Shown here piece by piece: positions 18,882-27,373 of a DNA stretch of 64,000 bases. Both the position numbers and the translations under genes were made by a program. The notes beneath the pieces are model-generated. The model made no database searches. It saw nothing but the letters and a program-made list of their open reading frames with translations, and was not told the DNA's origin. This DNA comes from JASTVH01 sp042862465. Lineage in GTDB: Bacteria; Pseudomonadota; Gammaproteobacteria; Pseudomonadales; Oleiphilaceae. Position 1 is the first letter of the stretch, and each line of letters begins with the position of its first letter. The DNA is taken from assembly GCA_042862465.1 (NCBI GenBank), contig JASTVH010000007.1, positions 62,001-126,000 of the forward strand, in the 5' to 3' direction.

Positions 18882-19499
18882 ATGTCGCGGATGATGAACG
18901 TTCGAATCGGTCATCGCTGGCTTCGGACCGGCCTGATCACCGGCCTGCTGGCCCTGGTCGTCGGCTGCGGGTTCCACCTGCGCGGTGCCACCAATATTCC
19001 ACCGGCGCTGTCACCCATCGCCGTGGTTTGCGAAAACGCTGATCGTGTCCTCTGTAACAGCGTGAAGGACCTCTTGGCACGCAACAACGTCCCGCTCACA
19101 GAGCAACAGGGGGAGGGCTATCGCCTGGTGCTGAAGGACTCGGAGTCCTCCCAGCGGGCCACGGCCCTCACCGACACGGCCTCAGCCGCCGAATACGCCC
19201 TGACCATCTCCGTGGAAATGGCGCTGTTCACGCCGGACAATGTGCCGTTGCGGCCCGGGGACCGCCTCAGCACCAGCCAGACCTATCGCTACGACGAGAA
19301 CAACGTCCTGGCCAAGAACCGTGAGCGCCGTGATTTGTCCGACACCCTGAACGAACAGCTGGCCCAGCAGGTGCTGTACGCCCTGTCCCCCTACAACCGG
19401 AACCGCATCGAAGCAATCCGGGCCGAGTACGAAGCGGCGCAGGGTCAGGACAAACCCGCGGAGACGGCCCCCAACCCCGAGTCGGACGATGCGCGTTAA
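18882..19499 (+). CDS. lptE: LPS-assembly lipoprotein LptE
   Basis: LptE plugs the LptD beta-barrel and helps insert lipopolysaccharide into the outer leaflet. The ATG at 18882 follows GGGAGG at a good distance and gives 205 residues. Codons further upstream overlap leuS and are discarded. A lipoprotein signal peptide ends in the lipobox LVVGC, directly followed by GFHLRG, the hallmark of mature LptE. The C-terminal tail is acidic and low in complexity. The gene overlaps holA by 11 bp. Confidence 0.95.
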   Translation: MSRMMNVRIGHRWLRTGLITGLLALVVGCGFHLRGATNIPPALSPIAVVCENADRVLCNSVKDLLARNNVPLTEQQGEGYRLVLKDSESSQRATALTDTASAAEYALTISVEMALFTPDNVPLRPGDRLSTSQTYRYDENNVLAKNRERRDLSDTLNEQLAQQVLYALSPYNRNRIEAIRAEYEAAQGQDKPAETAPNPESDDAR

Positions 19500-20517
19500 C
19501 GCCAACCAGTTGGAGGGGACCCTGAAGAAGGGGTTGGCACCGCTGTACCTGGTGGCCGGTGACGAACCTCTGCTGGTCCAGGAAGCCTGCGACCTGATCC
19601 GGAAGCAAGCCCTGGAGGCGGGCTTCACCGACCGCAAGGTTTTCCATGCCGAGGGCCAATTCGACTGGCAGACCGTCGCCGAGGAGACCCAGGCGCTCTC
19701 ACTTTTCGCCACCCGCCAGCGCATCGAGATCCATCTGCCCAACGGCAAGATCGGCAAAGGTGCGGCTGTGGTTGAACAGTTTTTGGCCGCCCCACCGGAA
19801 GATGTCATCCTGATCCTGATCAGTCCCCGGCTTGATAGCGGGGAATTGCGCAAGAAATGGCTCAAGAAAGTCCAGAGCGACGCCGTTCAGGTACAGATCT
19901 GGCCGGTCGATCACCACCAGTTTCCGAAATGGCTGATGGAGCGAGCCCAACGCCAGGGACTGCAGCTCACCGAAGGCGCCCTGGAGCGCCTCACGGAGCG
20001 GCTGGAAGGTAACCTGCTGGCTGCCTCTCAGGAACTGGACCGGCTCAAGCTGCTGGTTCCCGAAGCCACGGTGGACGAAAGCCACGTCGAAAGCAGCGTG
20101 CTCGATTCGGCTCGTTTCAGCAGCTTTGAGTTCGTCGCCGAGACCTTGCTGGGTCGCGTCTCCCATGCTCAACGCATGCTATCCCGCCTGCAGCAGGAAG
20201 GCTTCAACAGCCTCGCCGTGCTGGCACTGCTGACCAAGGATCTCAAGCGCGTGCAACAACTCCAGGCCGCCCAGAAACGGGGCCAGGATACGGCCAGCTT
20301 TTTCCGTGACGCACGTATCCGCCAGCGCGATCAACAAAAAGCGCTGGCTGCCGCAGCCAATCGCCTGCCTCCCCAACATATCAACCACCTGTTCCAGCTC
20401 TGCGCTGAAGCCGACCAAGCGGCCAAGGGTTTCCTCCCCGATACCCCCTGGGAGCGCCTGCGCGAGCTGGTGGTTGCAGCCGGTAGCAATCGCTACAGAC
20501 CTCTTTCAATGCGCTGA
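19489..20517 (+). CDS. holA: DNA polymerase III delta subunit
   Basis: HolA opens and loads the beta sliding clamp as part of the clamp-loader complex. The 342-residue product begins MRVNANQLEGTLKKGLAPLYLVAGDEPLLVQEACDLIR, the expected N-terminal AAA-like domain without a functional P-loop. The rest follows the delta-subunit fold pattern with helical C-terminal collar sequence. It is translationally coupled to lptE by an 11-bp overlap. Confidence 0.95.
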   Translation: MRVNANQLEGTLKKGLAPLYLVAGDEPLLVQEACDLIRKQALEAGFTDRKVFHAEGQFDWQTVAEETQALSLFATRQRIEIHLPNGKIGKGAAVVEQFLAAPPEDVILILISPRLDSGELRKKWLKKVQSDAVQVQIWPVDHHQFPKWLMERAQRQGLQLTEGALERLTERLEGNLLAASQELDRLKLLVPEATVDESHVESSVLDSARFSSFEFVAETLLGRVSHAQRMLSRLQQEGFNSLAVLALLTKDLKRVQQLQAAQKRGQDTASFFRDARIRQRDQQKALAAAANRLPPQHINHLFQLCAEADQAAKGFLPDTPWERLRELVVAAGSNRYRPLSMR

Positions 20518-20592
20518 CCTGCCTTGACTATTGCGCTCGTCGTCGCCATGAATGATGATTGAGAGGCAACCAGTTATCAGGGAGAGCTAATA

Positions 20593-20853
20593 ATGAGCGT
20601 CAGTGACGAATTGAAAAACCTTTCCGAACAGATTCAACGGCAGCGGGATGAAGTGCGCGTGCAACTTCATTTGGCGAACGAAGATCTCAAGGATGAATGG
20701 GAAAACGTGGAAAAGCACTGGGACAAATTCCGCAATACCCTGGACCAGGTATCCCGGGATGCCGAACAGACCAGTGATCAGGTTGTGTCAAAGGCCCGGG
20801 AAATGGGTCAGGAAATCCGCAAAGGCTACGAACGAATCCGCAGCCGACTTTAA
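20593..20853 (+). CDS. Small charged coiled-coil protein, unknown function
   Basis: An 86-residue, almost wholly helical and strongly charged protein (MSVSDELKNLSEQIQRQRDE through RIRSRL) with heptad-like spacing and no cysteines, membrane segment or signal peptide. It has a recognisable ribosome binding site (GGGAGAG, 8 bp before the ATG) and sits 75 bp after holA, so it is likely a real gene. I do not recognise the family. A tethering, chaperone or nucleoid-type role would be guesswork. Confidence 0.75.
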   Translation: MSVSDELKNLSEQIQRQRDEVRVQLHLANEDLKDEWENVEKHWDKFRNTLDQVSRDAEQTSDQVVSKAREMGQEIRKGYERIRSRL

Positions 20854-21233
20854 AGCATTCGGGCCCCACCCCCTGGGGCCTGATCTGCTTTGAACCCTCT
20901 TTCAAAGCAGGCGAACTATTCGTAGCGACGTCAGCATTCGCGCTACAAACAGTCACACAAGGCCAACAAATCAGCGACAGACTTCTCAGCCCAAGCGAGA
21001 CGTCGTAGACTATGCTTCTTCTTAAGAAGCATGCATAAAACAATTAAAGGACGAATCGAAGCCTGGCTCGCCTGACAGGCTTTGAAACCGATTGTCACTC
21101 GTTGCAGACAAGGTCGTCCGGGTAACGATTGCGATGGAAATACCAGCGTTTTCCAACGCTTCAGTCCAGCTAATGGATTCGAGGCGGGAAAGCCATTGGG
21201 CATAACGCACGAACACCCGATTGGATAAAGACA
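20854..21233. other. 380-bp intergenic region with several hairpins
   Basis: No coding region is convincing here. Directly after the small gene a GGCCCCA-TGGGGCC stem and then a CTGCTTTGAA-TTTCAAAGCAG stem could end transcription, though neither has a T-run. Further on are GTAGCG-CGCTAC, the perfect hairpin ATGCTTCTT-CTT-AAGAAGCAT (21012-21032) and AAGCCTG-CAGGCTT (21059-21082). The density of short hairpins is compatible with a small RNA or a repeat remnant, neither proven. Confidence 0.5.
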
Positions 21234-21863
21234 ATGAAATGGCTCTACGCGTTCGCAATAGGGGTGCTGGTAACCGCGCCCTGTGCCTTGGCACAAACCC
21301 AACTGGATGATCCCGACGAAGCCATCAAAACCTACTTCTGGGGGGATCTGTACAAAAACGGTGGGACGAGCTTTTTCTGCCGCAATAAGTTCGACAAAAA
21401 GACTGTGCTCTACACGGAAAGCTATGTGTACGGCCTCAACTGGGTGGCCGACAGTCTGCGCTGCGGCTCCCAACGCAGTTGCGGTCGGGACGACGAGACC
21501 TTCCGCCGCATCGCGTCCGATCTCCATAACATTTACCCGGCCAAGGCCCTGGTCGAGTTGCGCCGTCGCAACACCAAGTACGAAGCACTTGGCCCCTCCG
21601 TACAACCGGACGATTGCGGTATTCGCTCCGCCTTCCAGGTGATTGAGCCACCGGACGTGGTCAAGGGCAACGTGGCGCGGGCCATAGCGTATATGCACAC
21701 CACCTATGATCTGCCCATGATCATGCCGGTAGCGACGCTGAAAGAATGGAACCGCCTCGATCCGCCGGACGAGGAAGAAAAGGCGCGCAACGACAAGATT
21801 CGCGATATAGAGGGAAGCGAGAATCCCTACATCAGCAATCCGAGCCTTATCGACAACCTTTAA
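21234..21863 (+). CDS. Secreted endonuclease I-like protein with altered active site
   Basis: The 209-residue product has a signal peptide (residues 1-20, cleavage after CALA) and then resembles the endonuclease I (EndA/Vvn) His-Me finger family: SDLHNIYPA at 95-103, VKGNVARAIAYMHTTYDL, and the tail NDKIRDIEGSENPYI. Family members cleave DNA in the periplasm or outside the cell. The catalytic stretch, normally E-H-V-V-P or E-H-V-Y, reads ESYVYGLNW at 62-70, so the general-base His appears to be missing while Asn99 is kept. Cysteines at 49, 77 and 83 may form disulfides. The fold call is fairly firm; activity is doubtful. Confidence 0.75.
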   Translation: MKWLYAFAIGVLVTAPCALAQTQLDDPDEAIKTYFWGDLYKNGGTSFFCRNKFDKKTVLYTESYVYGLNWVADSLRCGSQRSCGRDDETFRRIASDLHNIYPAKALVELRRRNTKYEALGPSVQPDDCGIRSAFQVIEPPDVVKGNVARAIAYMHTTYDLPMIMPVATLKEWNRLDPPDEEEKARNDKIRDIEGSENPYISNPSLIDNL

Positions 21864-22118
21864 CCGCGCCCCGTCGCGGCTGCAGCCAGCCAAACGACCG
21901 CAGCCGCCGACCACTCAACATACACCGCAGTCTCATTTTTTCGATCCTCGATGTCATCTGGGGCCTCGGCGCGGACCAGCTGGCTGCCCCACTCAGATCA
22001 TCCAGACCTAATTGCCCTGCCCCAAAAAGCATACCCAGTCAGCCCGCGCGGCGAAGGACCGGTAAATGGCCATTTCGCAGGTCGCCGTAAGCAACGAAGA
22101 TAGAAAGGGAAAAACAAG
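21864..22118. other. Convergent intergenic region
   Basis: This stretch separates the endonuclease-like gene from the convergent acyl-CoA dehydrogenase. Apart from the terminator that follows, I see no gene, repeat or clear signal in it. Confidence 0.5.
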
Positions 22119-22143
22119 AAAACCCCGGGATCAGCCGGGGTTT
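22119..22143 (-). terminator. Intrinsic terminator of acyl-CoA dehydrogenase gene
   Basis: AAAACCCCGG (22119-22128) pairs with CCGGGGTTT (22135-22143). Read on the minus strand the stem is followed by TTTTCTTGTTTTT. It lies 50 bp beyond the stop codon at 22194. A second small hairpin (TGCCATCA-TGATGGCA, 22151-22170) stands between. Confidence 0.85.
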
Positions 22144-22193
22144 CCAGGGGTGCCATCAGCAATGATGGCAAAGGGGACTGCGAAGGACGAGTG

Positions 22194-23984
22194 TTAGATT
22201 TCGTCAGCCGTCAGCGCCATCATGGCATCGCTTCCACTGCGAATTGCTTCTGCCAGGGAAACGGTCTGCGGCAGCAGGCGCGTGTAGTAGAACTTCGCGG
22301 TCTTCAGCTTGCCGGTATAGAAGCCACTGGTGTCACCCTCTGCCTTCGGCGCCGCGGTCTTGACGATGCGCGCCCAGACATAGGCCAGCGCGGTCAGGCC
22401 GAACAGGTCGAGGTAGTTGTACGCGGCCGCACCCACTTCATTGGGATTGTTGGCAGAGCGGTTGATGACCGTCTCGGTGACGTCCGACAGGCGTTCCAGA
22501 GCAGCTGCCAACGGCTCCAGCAGACCGTCGAGGCTCGCCTCGTTACGGTTCTCCTCGATGAATGCCGCGACTTCGTCAGCGAACAGCTCGTAGTACTTGC
22601 CCTGATTGGCAACCACCTTACGACCCATCAGGTCCATGGCCTGGATGCCGTTGGTACCCTCGTAGATCTGAGTGATGCGGCAGTCCCGTACCAGCTGCTC
22701 CTGTCCCCACTCGCGGACAAAGCCGTGACCGCCAAAGACCTGCTGGCCGAGGATACAGCTGTCCAGGCCACGGTCCGTCAGGAAGGACTTGGCCACCGGC
22801 GTCAGCAACGCCACCATGCCTTCCGCCTTCAGACGCATCTGCTCGTCGTCGGAGAACTTGGCGCGGTCCAGCCATTGGGCCACGTAGGTGGAGAAACCGC
22901 GACCACCTTCAATGTAACCCTTCATGGTCAGCAGCATGCGACGCACATCCGGGTGTACCAGGATCGGATCCGCGGCCTTTTCCGGCGCCTGTTTACCGGT
23001 CGGAGAACGGCTCTGCAAACGCTCGTTGGCGTATTCACGGGCGTTCTGCAGTGAGGCTTCCGCCGCACCGATGCCCTGGATACCCACACCCAGACGCTCG
23101 TAGTTCATCATGGTGAACATCGCGGCCAGACCCTTGTTGGGCGCACCCACCAGCCAGCCTTTGGCGCCGTCGAAGTTCATCACACAGGTCGCGGAGGCCT
23201 TGATACCCATCTTCTTCTCGATGGAGCCGCATTCCAGCTGGTTGCGCTCGCCCAGGCTGCCGTCATCGTTGACCAGGAACTTGGGCACGATGAACAGGGA
23301 GATGCCCTTGGGGCCGGGAGGCGCGTCCGGCAGCTTGGCCAGCACCAGGTGGATGATGTTCTCCGCCATGTCGTGCTCGCCCCAGGTGATGAAGATCTTG
23401 GTCCCGGTAACGTTATAGGAACCGTCATCATTGGGCTCGGCCTTGGTGCGGATGATGCCCAGATCGGTACCGGCGTGCGGCTCGGTCAGATCCATGGCGC
23501 CCGACCAGGTTCCGGCGTACATGTTCGGCAGATACTTTTCCTTCAGCTCTTCGCTGGCGTGCGCGTCGACGGCCAGACAGGCACCGGCAGTGAGCATGGG
23601 CGCCAGACCGAAAGACATGTTGGCACCCTGCATCATTTCCTCGAACTGGGCGACCAGCATCTTGGGCATGCCCATGCCACCGAAATCCGGGTTACCACCC
23701 AGACCGTTCCAACCGCCTTCACACAGGGTCTTGTAGGCTTCCTTGAACCCTTCCGGCGTGGTGACTTCGCCGTCCTTCCACTTGCTGCCCTGCTCGTCGG
23801 CTTCACGGTTCAGAGGCGCCAGGACGCCTGCCGTGATCTTGCCGGCTTCTTCCAGAATGGCGTCCGCCGTATCAGGATCCACGGTTTCGGCCAGCTTGGA
23901 CATGTTGGCCCACTCGCCGGGTGCATCGAAGACTTCATTCAACAGGAACCGCATGTCACGCAGCGGTGCTTGATAATCTGCCAT
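22194..23984 (-). CDS. Acyl-CoA dehydrogenase (long form)
   Basis: An FAD enzyme catalysing the first oxidation step of fatty-acid beta-oxidation. The start at 23984 (MADYQAPLRDMRFLLNEVF) follows a GAGG site and gives 596 residues. The roughly 600-residue length, the YxAPLRDMRF N-terminus (acyl-CoA dehydrogenase N-terminal extension), the MCLTEP-like MDLTEPHAGTDLG flavin motif and the extra C-terminal domain place it with the long Pseudomonas-type enzymes. A paralogue lies just upstream at 24164 but is separated by a terminator, so the two may be expressed separately. Substrate chain length cannot be read from sequence. Confidence 0.92.
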   Translation of the reverse strand: MADYQAPLRDMRFLLNEVFDAPGEWANMSKLAETVDPDTADAILEEAGKITAGVLAPLNREADEQGSKWKDGEVTTPEGFKEAYKTLCEGGWNGLGGNPDFGGMGMPKMLVAQFEEMMQGANMSFGLAPMLTAGACLAVDAHASEELKEKYLPNMYAGTWSGAMDLTEPHAGTDLGIIRTKAEPNDDGSYNVTGTKIFITWGEHDMAENIIHLVLAKLPDAPPGPKGISLFIVPKFLVNDDGSLGERNQLECGSIEKKMGIKASATCVMNFDGAKGWLVGAPNKGLAAMFTMMNYERLGVGIQGIGAAEASLQNAREYANERLQSRSPTGKQAPEKAADPILVHPDVRRMLLTMKGYIEGGRGFSTYVAQWLDRAKFSDDEQMRLKAEGMVALLTPVAKSFLTDRGLDSCILGQQVFGGHGFVREWGQEQLVRDCRITQIYEGTNGIQAMDLMGRKVVANQGKYYELFADEVAAFIEENRNEASLDGLLEPLAAALERLSDVTETVINRSANNPNEVGAAAYNYLDLFGLTALAYVWARIVKTAAPKAEGDTSGFYTGKLKTAKFYYTRLLPQTVSLAEAIRSGSDAMMALTADEI

Positions 23985-24122
23985 CTGTTCAACCTCGTTC
24001 TGGCCGCCTGAGCAATGCCGCCAGGCGCACTTGTCTATCAATCAAAGGCGCATTTTAACGCATCAAACGCGTCAATGAATCCGCAGGTATTTACCCTGCC
24101 TTATGACGGTAGAGCTGATACA

Positions 24123-24146
24123 GAAAAAGCCCGCAGGGCGGGCTTT
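24123..24146 (-). terminator. Intrinsic terminator of upstream acyl-CoA dehydrogenase
   Basis: AAAGCCCGC (24126-24134), loop AGG, GCGGGCTTT (24138-24146). On the minus strand the stem runs into TTTTTCTG. It directly follows the stop at 24164. Confidence 0.88.
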
Positions 24147-24163
24147 CTCCGTCTCGCATCGAT

Positions 24164-25963
24164 TTAGAATGCGAAGTGGTCTTCCTCCAGCGACATCAGG
24201 GTGTCGGCACCGGCCAGCATGCTCTCGGCATGGGCCTTGGCGCGCGGCAGGATGCGCTTGAAGTAGAAGTTTGCGGTCTGAAGCTTGGCTTGGTAGAAGG
24301 CTTCCTCTTCAGTCCCTTCCTCGATCTTCTGCTGCGCAACCAATGCCATCTTGGCCCACAGGAAGGCCAGAGTGACGTAGCCGGAGTACATCAGGTAATC
24401 AACAGAAGCCGAACCGACTTCATCACGGTTCTTCATGGCAGCGGCGCCCACCTTCATGGTCAGCTCGCCCCACTCCTTGTTGTACTTGGCCAGCACTTCG
24501 AGCAGGCTGCCCAGCTTCTCGTTGTCACCGTTCTCCTTGCAGAACAGGTGTACGATCTTGGTGAAACGCTTCAGAGTCTCGCCCTGGGTCATCAGGACCT
24601 TACGGCCCAGCAGGTCGAGTGCCTGGATACCGGTGGTACCTTCGTACATCAGCGCGATACGGGTGTCACGGACGTTCTGTTCCATGCCCCACTCGGCGAT
24701 GTAGCCGTGACCACCAAACACCTGCATACCCAGGTTGGCGGACTCGTAACCGGTCTCGGTCAGGAAGGCCTTGGCGATCGGCGTCAGCAGACCCATCAGC
24801 TCGTCGGCTTCCTTGCGCTTGTCCTCGTCGTCAGTCATGCGAACGATGTCCGCCTGCTGGCCGGCGAAGTAGATCAGTGCACGGGCGCCTTCGGCGAAAG
24901 CTTTCTGGGTCAGCAGCATGCGACGCACGTCCGGATGGACGATGATCGGATCGGCCGGACCGTCCGGGTTCTTGGCGCCGGACAGCGAACGCATCGCCAG
25001 ACGCTCCTTGGCGTAGTCCAGAGAGCCCTGGAAGCCCAGCTCAGCAGCGGCCAGACCCTGGATCGCGGTACCCAGACGGGCGATGTTCATGAAGGTGAAC
25101 ATGCAGTTCAGGCCCTTGTTCTCCGGACCAATCAGCCAGCCCTTGGCGCCATCGAAGTTCATGACACAGGTGGAGTTGCCGTGGATGCCCATTTTGTGTT
25201 CGAGAGAGCCACACTGCACAGCATTGCGCTCACCGGCTTCGCCCTGATCGTTGGGCAGACACTTCGGCACGATGAACAGGGAGATGCCCTTGGTGCCTTT
25301 CGGTGCGTCCGGCAGGCGCGCCAGAACGATATGGACGATGTTGTCGGCCATGTCGTGCTCACCGGCGGAGATGAAGATCTTGGTACCGGTGATGTTGTAG
25401 GAGCCGTCAGCATTGGGCTCGGCCTTGGTGCGCAGGATGCCCAGGTCGGAACCGCACTGCGGCTCGGTCAGACACATGGTGCCGGTCCACTCGCCGCTGA
25501 CCAGCTTGGTCAGGTAGACCTGCTTCTGCTCGTCGGTACCGTGGGATTCAACGGTGTGCAGAGCGCCGTGGCTCAGGCCCGGGTACATGCCCCACGCCCA
25601 GTTGGCGGTGCCAACCATTTCGCTGACCACCAGGCCAATGGAGTTGGGCAGGCCCTGACCACCGAATTCCAGCGGCGCGGTCATGGAGGGCCAGCCGCCT
25701 TCGACGTACTGCTTGTAAGCTTCCTTGAAGCCGGTCGGCGTCTTGACACCGTCTTCGCTCCAGGTGCAGCCTTCCTGATCGCCTACCTGGTTCAGAGGCG
25801 CGAGAACCTGCTCACAGAACTTGGCGCCTTCCTGAATGATGGCATCGACCATGTCCGGAGTGGCGTCTTCCGCTCCGGGAAGCTGGCTGTAGTGGGTGGC
25901 ACTGTCCAGCACTTCATTCATCACAAACTGGATATCACGCAAGGGCGCTTTGTACTCAGGCAT
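24164..25963 (-). CDS. Acyl-CoA dehydrogenase (long form, paralogue)
   Basis: A 599-residue FAD-dependent acyl-CoA dehydrogenase, paralogous to the product of the neighbouring gene over its whole length (both begin M-x-YxAPLRD and share the MNFDGAKGWL and HPDVRRMLL segments). The flavin-binding MCLTEPQCGSDLG is conserved, and the C-terminal extension is present. The start at 25963 has a GAGGTGTGAG ribosome binding site. The promoter region carries a PsrA-type operator, which would make the gene inducible by long-chain fatty acids. It ends in its own terminator before the second copy. Confidence 0.93.
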   Translation of the reverse strand: MPEYKAPLRDIQFVMNEVLDSATHYSQLPGAEDATPDMVDAIIQEGAKFCEQVLAPLNQVGDQEGCTWSEDGVKTPTGFKEAYKQYVEGGWPSMTAPLEFGGQGLPNSIGLVVSEMVGTANWAWGMYPGLSHGALHTVESHGTDEQKQVYLTKLVSGEWTGTMCLTEPQCGSDLGILRTKAEPNADGSYNITGTKIFISAGEHDMADNIVHIVLARLPDAPKGTKGISLFIVPKCLPNDQGEAGERNAVQCGSLEHKMGIHGNSTCVMNFDGAKGWLIGPENKGLNCMFTFMNIARLGTAIQGLAAAELGFQGSLDYAKERLAMRSLSGAKNPDGPADPIIVHPDVRRMLLTQKAFAEGARALIYFAGQQADIVRMTDDEDKRKEADELMGLLTPIAKAFLTETGYESANLGMQVFGGHGYIAEWGMEQNVRDTRIALMYEGTTGIQALDLLGRKVLMTQGETLKRFTKIVHLFCKENGDNEKLGSLLEVLAKYNKEWGELTMKVGAAAMKNRDEVGSASVDYLMYSGYVTLAFLWAKMALVAQQKIEEGTEEEAFYQAKLQTANFYFKRILPRAKAHAESMLAGADTLMSLEEDHFAF

Positions 25964-26086
25964 AACTCACACCTCGGTTTTCGTTGGAATCGCAGACGGC
26001 GAACTCGCATTATCAAGCCGCTGCCGACCTACCACGTTGGGGACCGTGCAGACGCACTGCTTCCCGGGATGTTAAAACAACTGTTT

Positions 26087-26118
26087 GAAACATACGTTTG
26101 CACGAGTACTTTTGTCAA
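26087..26118 (-). promoter_or_regulatory. Promoter with PsrA-like operator for acyl-CoA dehydrogenase
   Basis: On the minus strand a perfect -35 TTGACA (26113-26118) and a -10 TATGTT (26089-26094) are 18 bp apart. The palindrome GAAAC-ATAC-GTTTG (26087-26100) covers the -10. It fits the (G/C)AAAC-N2-4-GTTT(G/C) pattern known for the fatty-acid regulator PsrA. An inverted TGAGTA-AA-TACTCA (26122-26135) lies just upstream of the -35 and may be a second site. The rest of the 25964-26286 gap holds nothing else I can identify. Confidence 0.6.
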
Positions 26119-26286
26119 GCCTGAGTAAATACTCAATCGTTAAATCCGGTAACCCGGCACACTTGCGTGACGTACGGCATTAGACCTTGGCAATCAGCCA
26201 GTTACCCCCCGAACGAGGGCGGTCAGATTCAGGTATGAAATTGATATTTCAGGCGGAGTACCTGGGGGAGAGAAAGCTAAGAGCGC

Positions 26287-27168
26287 TCAGGCGGTTTCCC
26301 GCAAAGCCGTGGGATCGGGGTTGCCACTGGCATCAATCCGCGCATAGGTCTGGGCAGCTTCACCGCGCCCAAATACCGAACCGGAACCGCTGCCGGAGGG
26401 AGCTTTTCCCTGGGTATCGCTGTCGTCCTTGTCGGAGGTCCCGCCCTGTTGCTGCAGCGCCATTTCCACCTGAGCGGAAATCATGACCTGCGTCGCCCGG
26501 GCGGCGATCTGCCGGTCCGCCGCGGAGGGCTCCGCCGGTGCCATGGCGGCGGCCTTGACCGTGCGCATTTTCTCAATCGTGGCTTTGGGATCGCCCGGAA
26601 CCGGCGACATGTCGATGGGCACTTCCCCACCCATGGCATAACGCTGACCATCCGGACCCTGCTTGTAGCTGTAACTTGCAGACCCGGCATACTGCCCGCC
26701 CACCGACTGATGAGCCCGTTCGTGCTGACGGACCTGCTGATCCCGTGCCTGTAGTTTATCGAGCAGTTGCACCTCTTCCGGTGACAGCGGTTCTCCGTCC
26801 GCGCCCCGTGGACGCAAGTTGACGTCACCGGCGCCCTGATCGTCCGCTGGCTGCCGCTGAACCGGCGATGCGGATTGGTCCTCGGCACCGGCGCTGCCAG
26901 CCTGCGAGCCAACACCGTCTTCACTCGCAGTATCGCTGCGCGATTGTGCTTGTGGGGCGCCACCCTCGGCTGGATTCCTGGTACCAGGGACAATGTTTTG
27001 CGACTGTGTTGCGGCGGGACGCGCAGCGCTGTCCGATTCCACTTCCGCGACACTCGGGAAGGTCCGACTCAGGGACTGCGGAACCTGAGCAGCACTCACC
27101 CTGCCTGTTGTGGGCAGCGCCGGGCGGGTCAGAAACGGGTTGAAGGCCGGGACGCTATTCGCTTGCAT
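26287..27168 (-). CDS. Putative metalloprotease, SprA-related family
   Basis: The 293-residue product has a long disordered, Ser/Ala/Gln-rich N-terminus (1-115), then a conserved domain. That domain contains LSPEEVQLLDKLQARDQQVRQHERAHQ with a zincin-like HERAH at 149-153, and SYSYKQGPDGQRYAMGGEVPIDMSPVPGDP. The tail is again low in complexity. The conserved core matches the SprA-related putative metalloprotease family, whose activity is unproven. There is no signal peptide. It is flanked by a gap of more than 200 bp on each side and is probably monocistronic. Confidence 0.82.
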   Translation of the reverse strand: MQANSVPAFNPFLTRPALPTTGRVSAAQVPQSLSRTFPSVAEVESDSAARPAATQSQNIVPGTRNPAEGGAPQAQSRSDTASEDGVGSQAGSAGAEDQSASPVQRQPADDQGAGDVNLRPRGADGEPLSPEEVQLLDKLQARDQQVRQHERAHQSVGGQYAGSASYSYKQGPDGQRYAMGGEVPIDMSPVPGDPKATIEKMRTVKAAAMAPAEPSAADRQIAARATQVMISAQVEMALQQQGGTSDKDDSDTQGKAPSGSGSGSVFGRGEAAQTYARIDASGNPDPTALRETA

Positions 27169-27373
27169 ACAGCTCCCCCGCCTCTGGACTCATGTCTACG
27201 GACCTTCCTCTGGTTTGGCAGCCAAAATCAGGCACCAAGGCATTCAGGACGCTCGCCCTCGCCTTTTGATGCTGACACCGCTTGTTGGATGCTTTATCTG
27301 TCACATGTTCAAAAAACATGACTACCGACTCGACACTTACAACTTCCCTAAGGTTAATATTACAGAAAATTGA

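Noticed and set aside
20860..21082. A tRNA or structured RNA gene among the hairpins
   Set aside because: The stems do not assemble into a cloverleaf, and no CCA end or T-loop sequence GTTCRA is present. Left as an unresolved hairpin-rich gap.
24176..26128. A 650-codon open frame on the plus strand opposite the acyl-CoA dehydrogenase
   Set aside because: It mirrors the dehydrogenase reading frame and even runs through its promoter. The product resembles no protein family.
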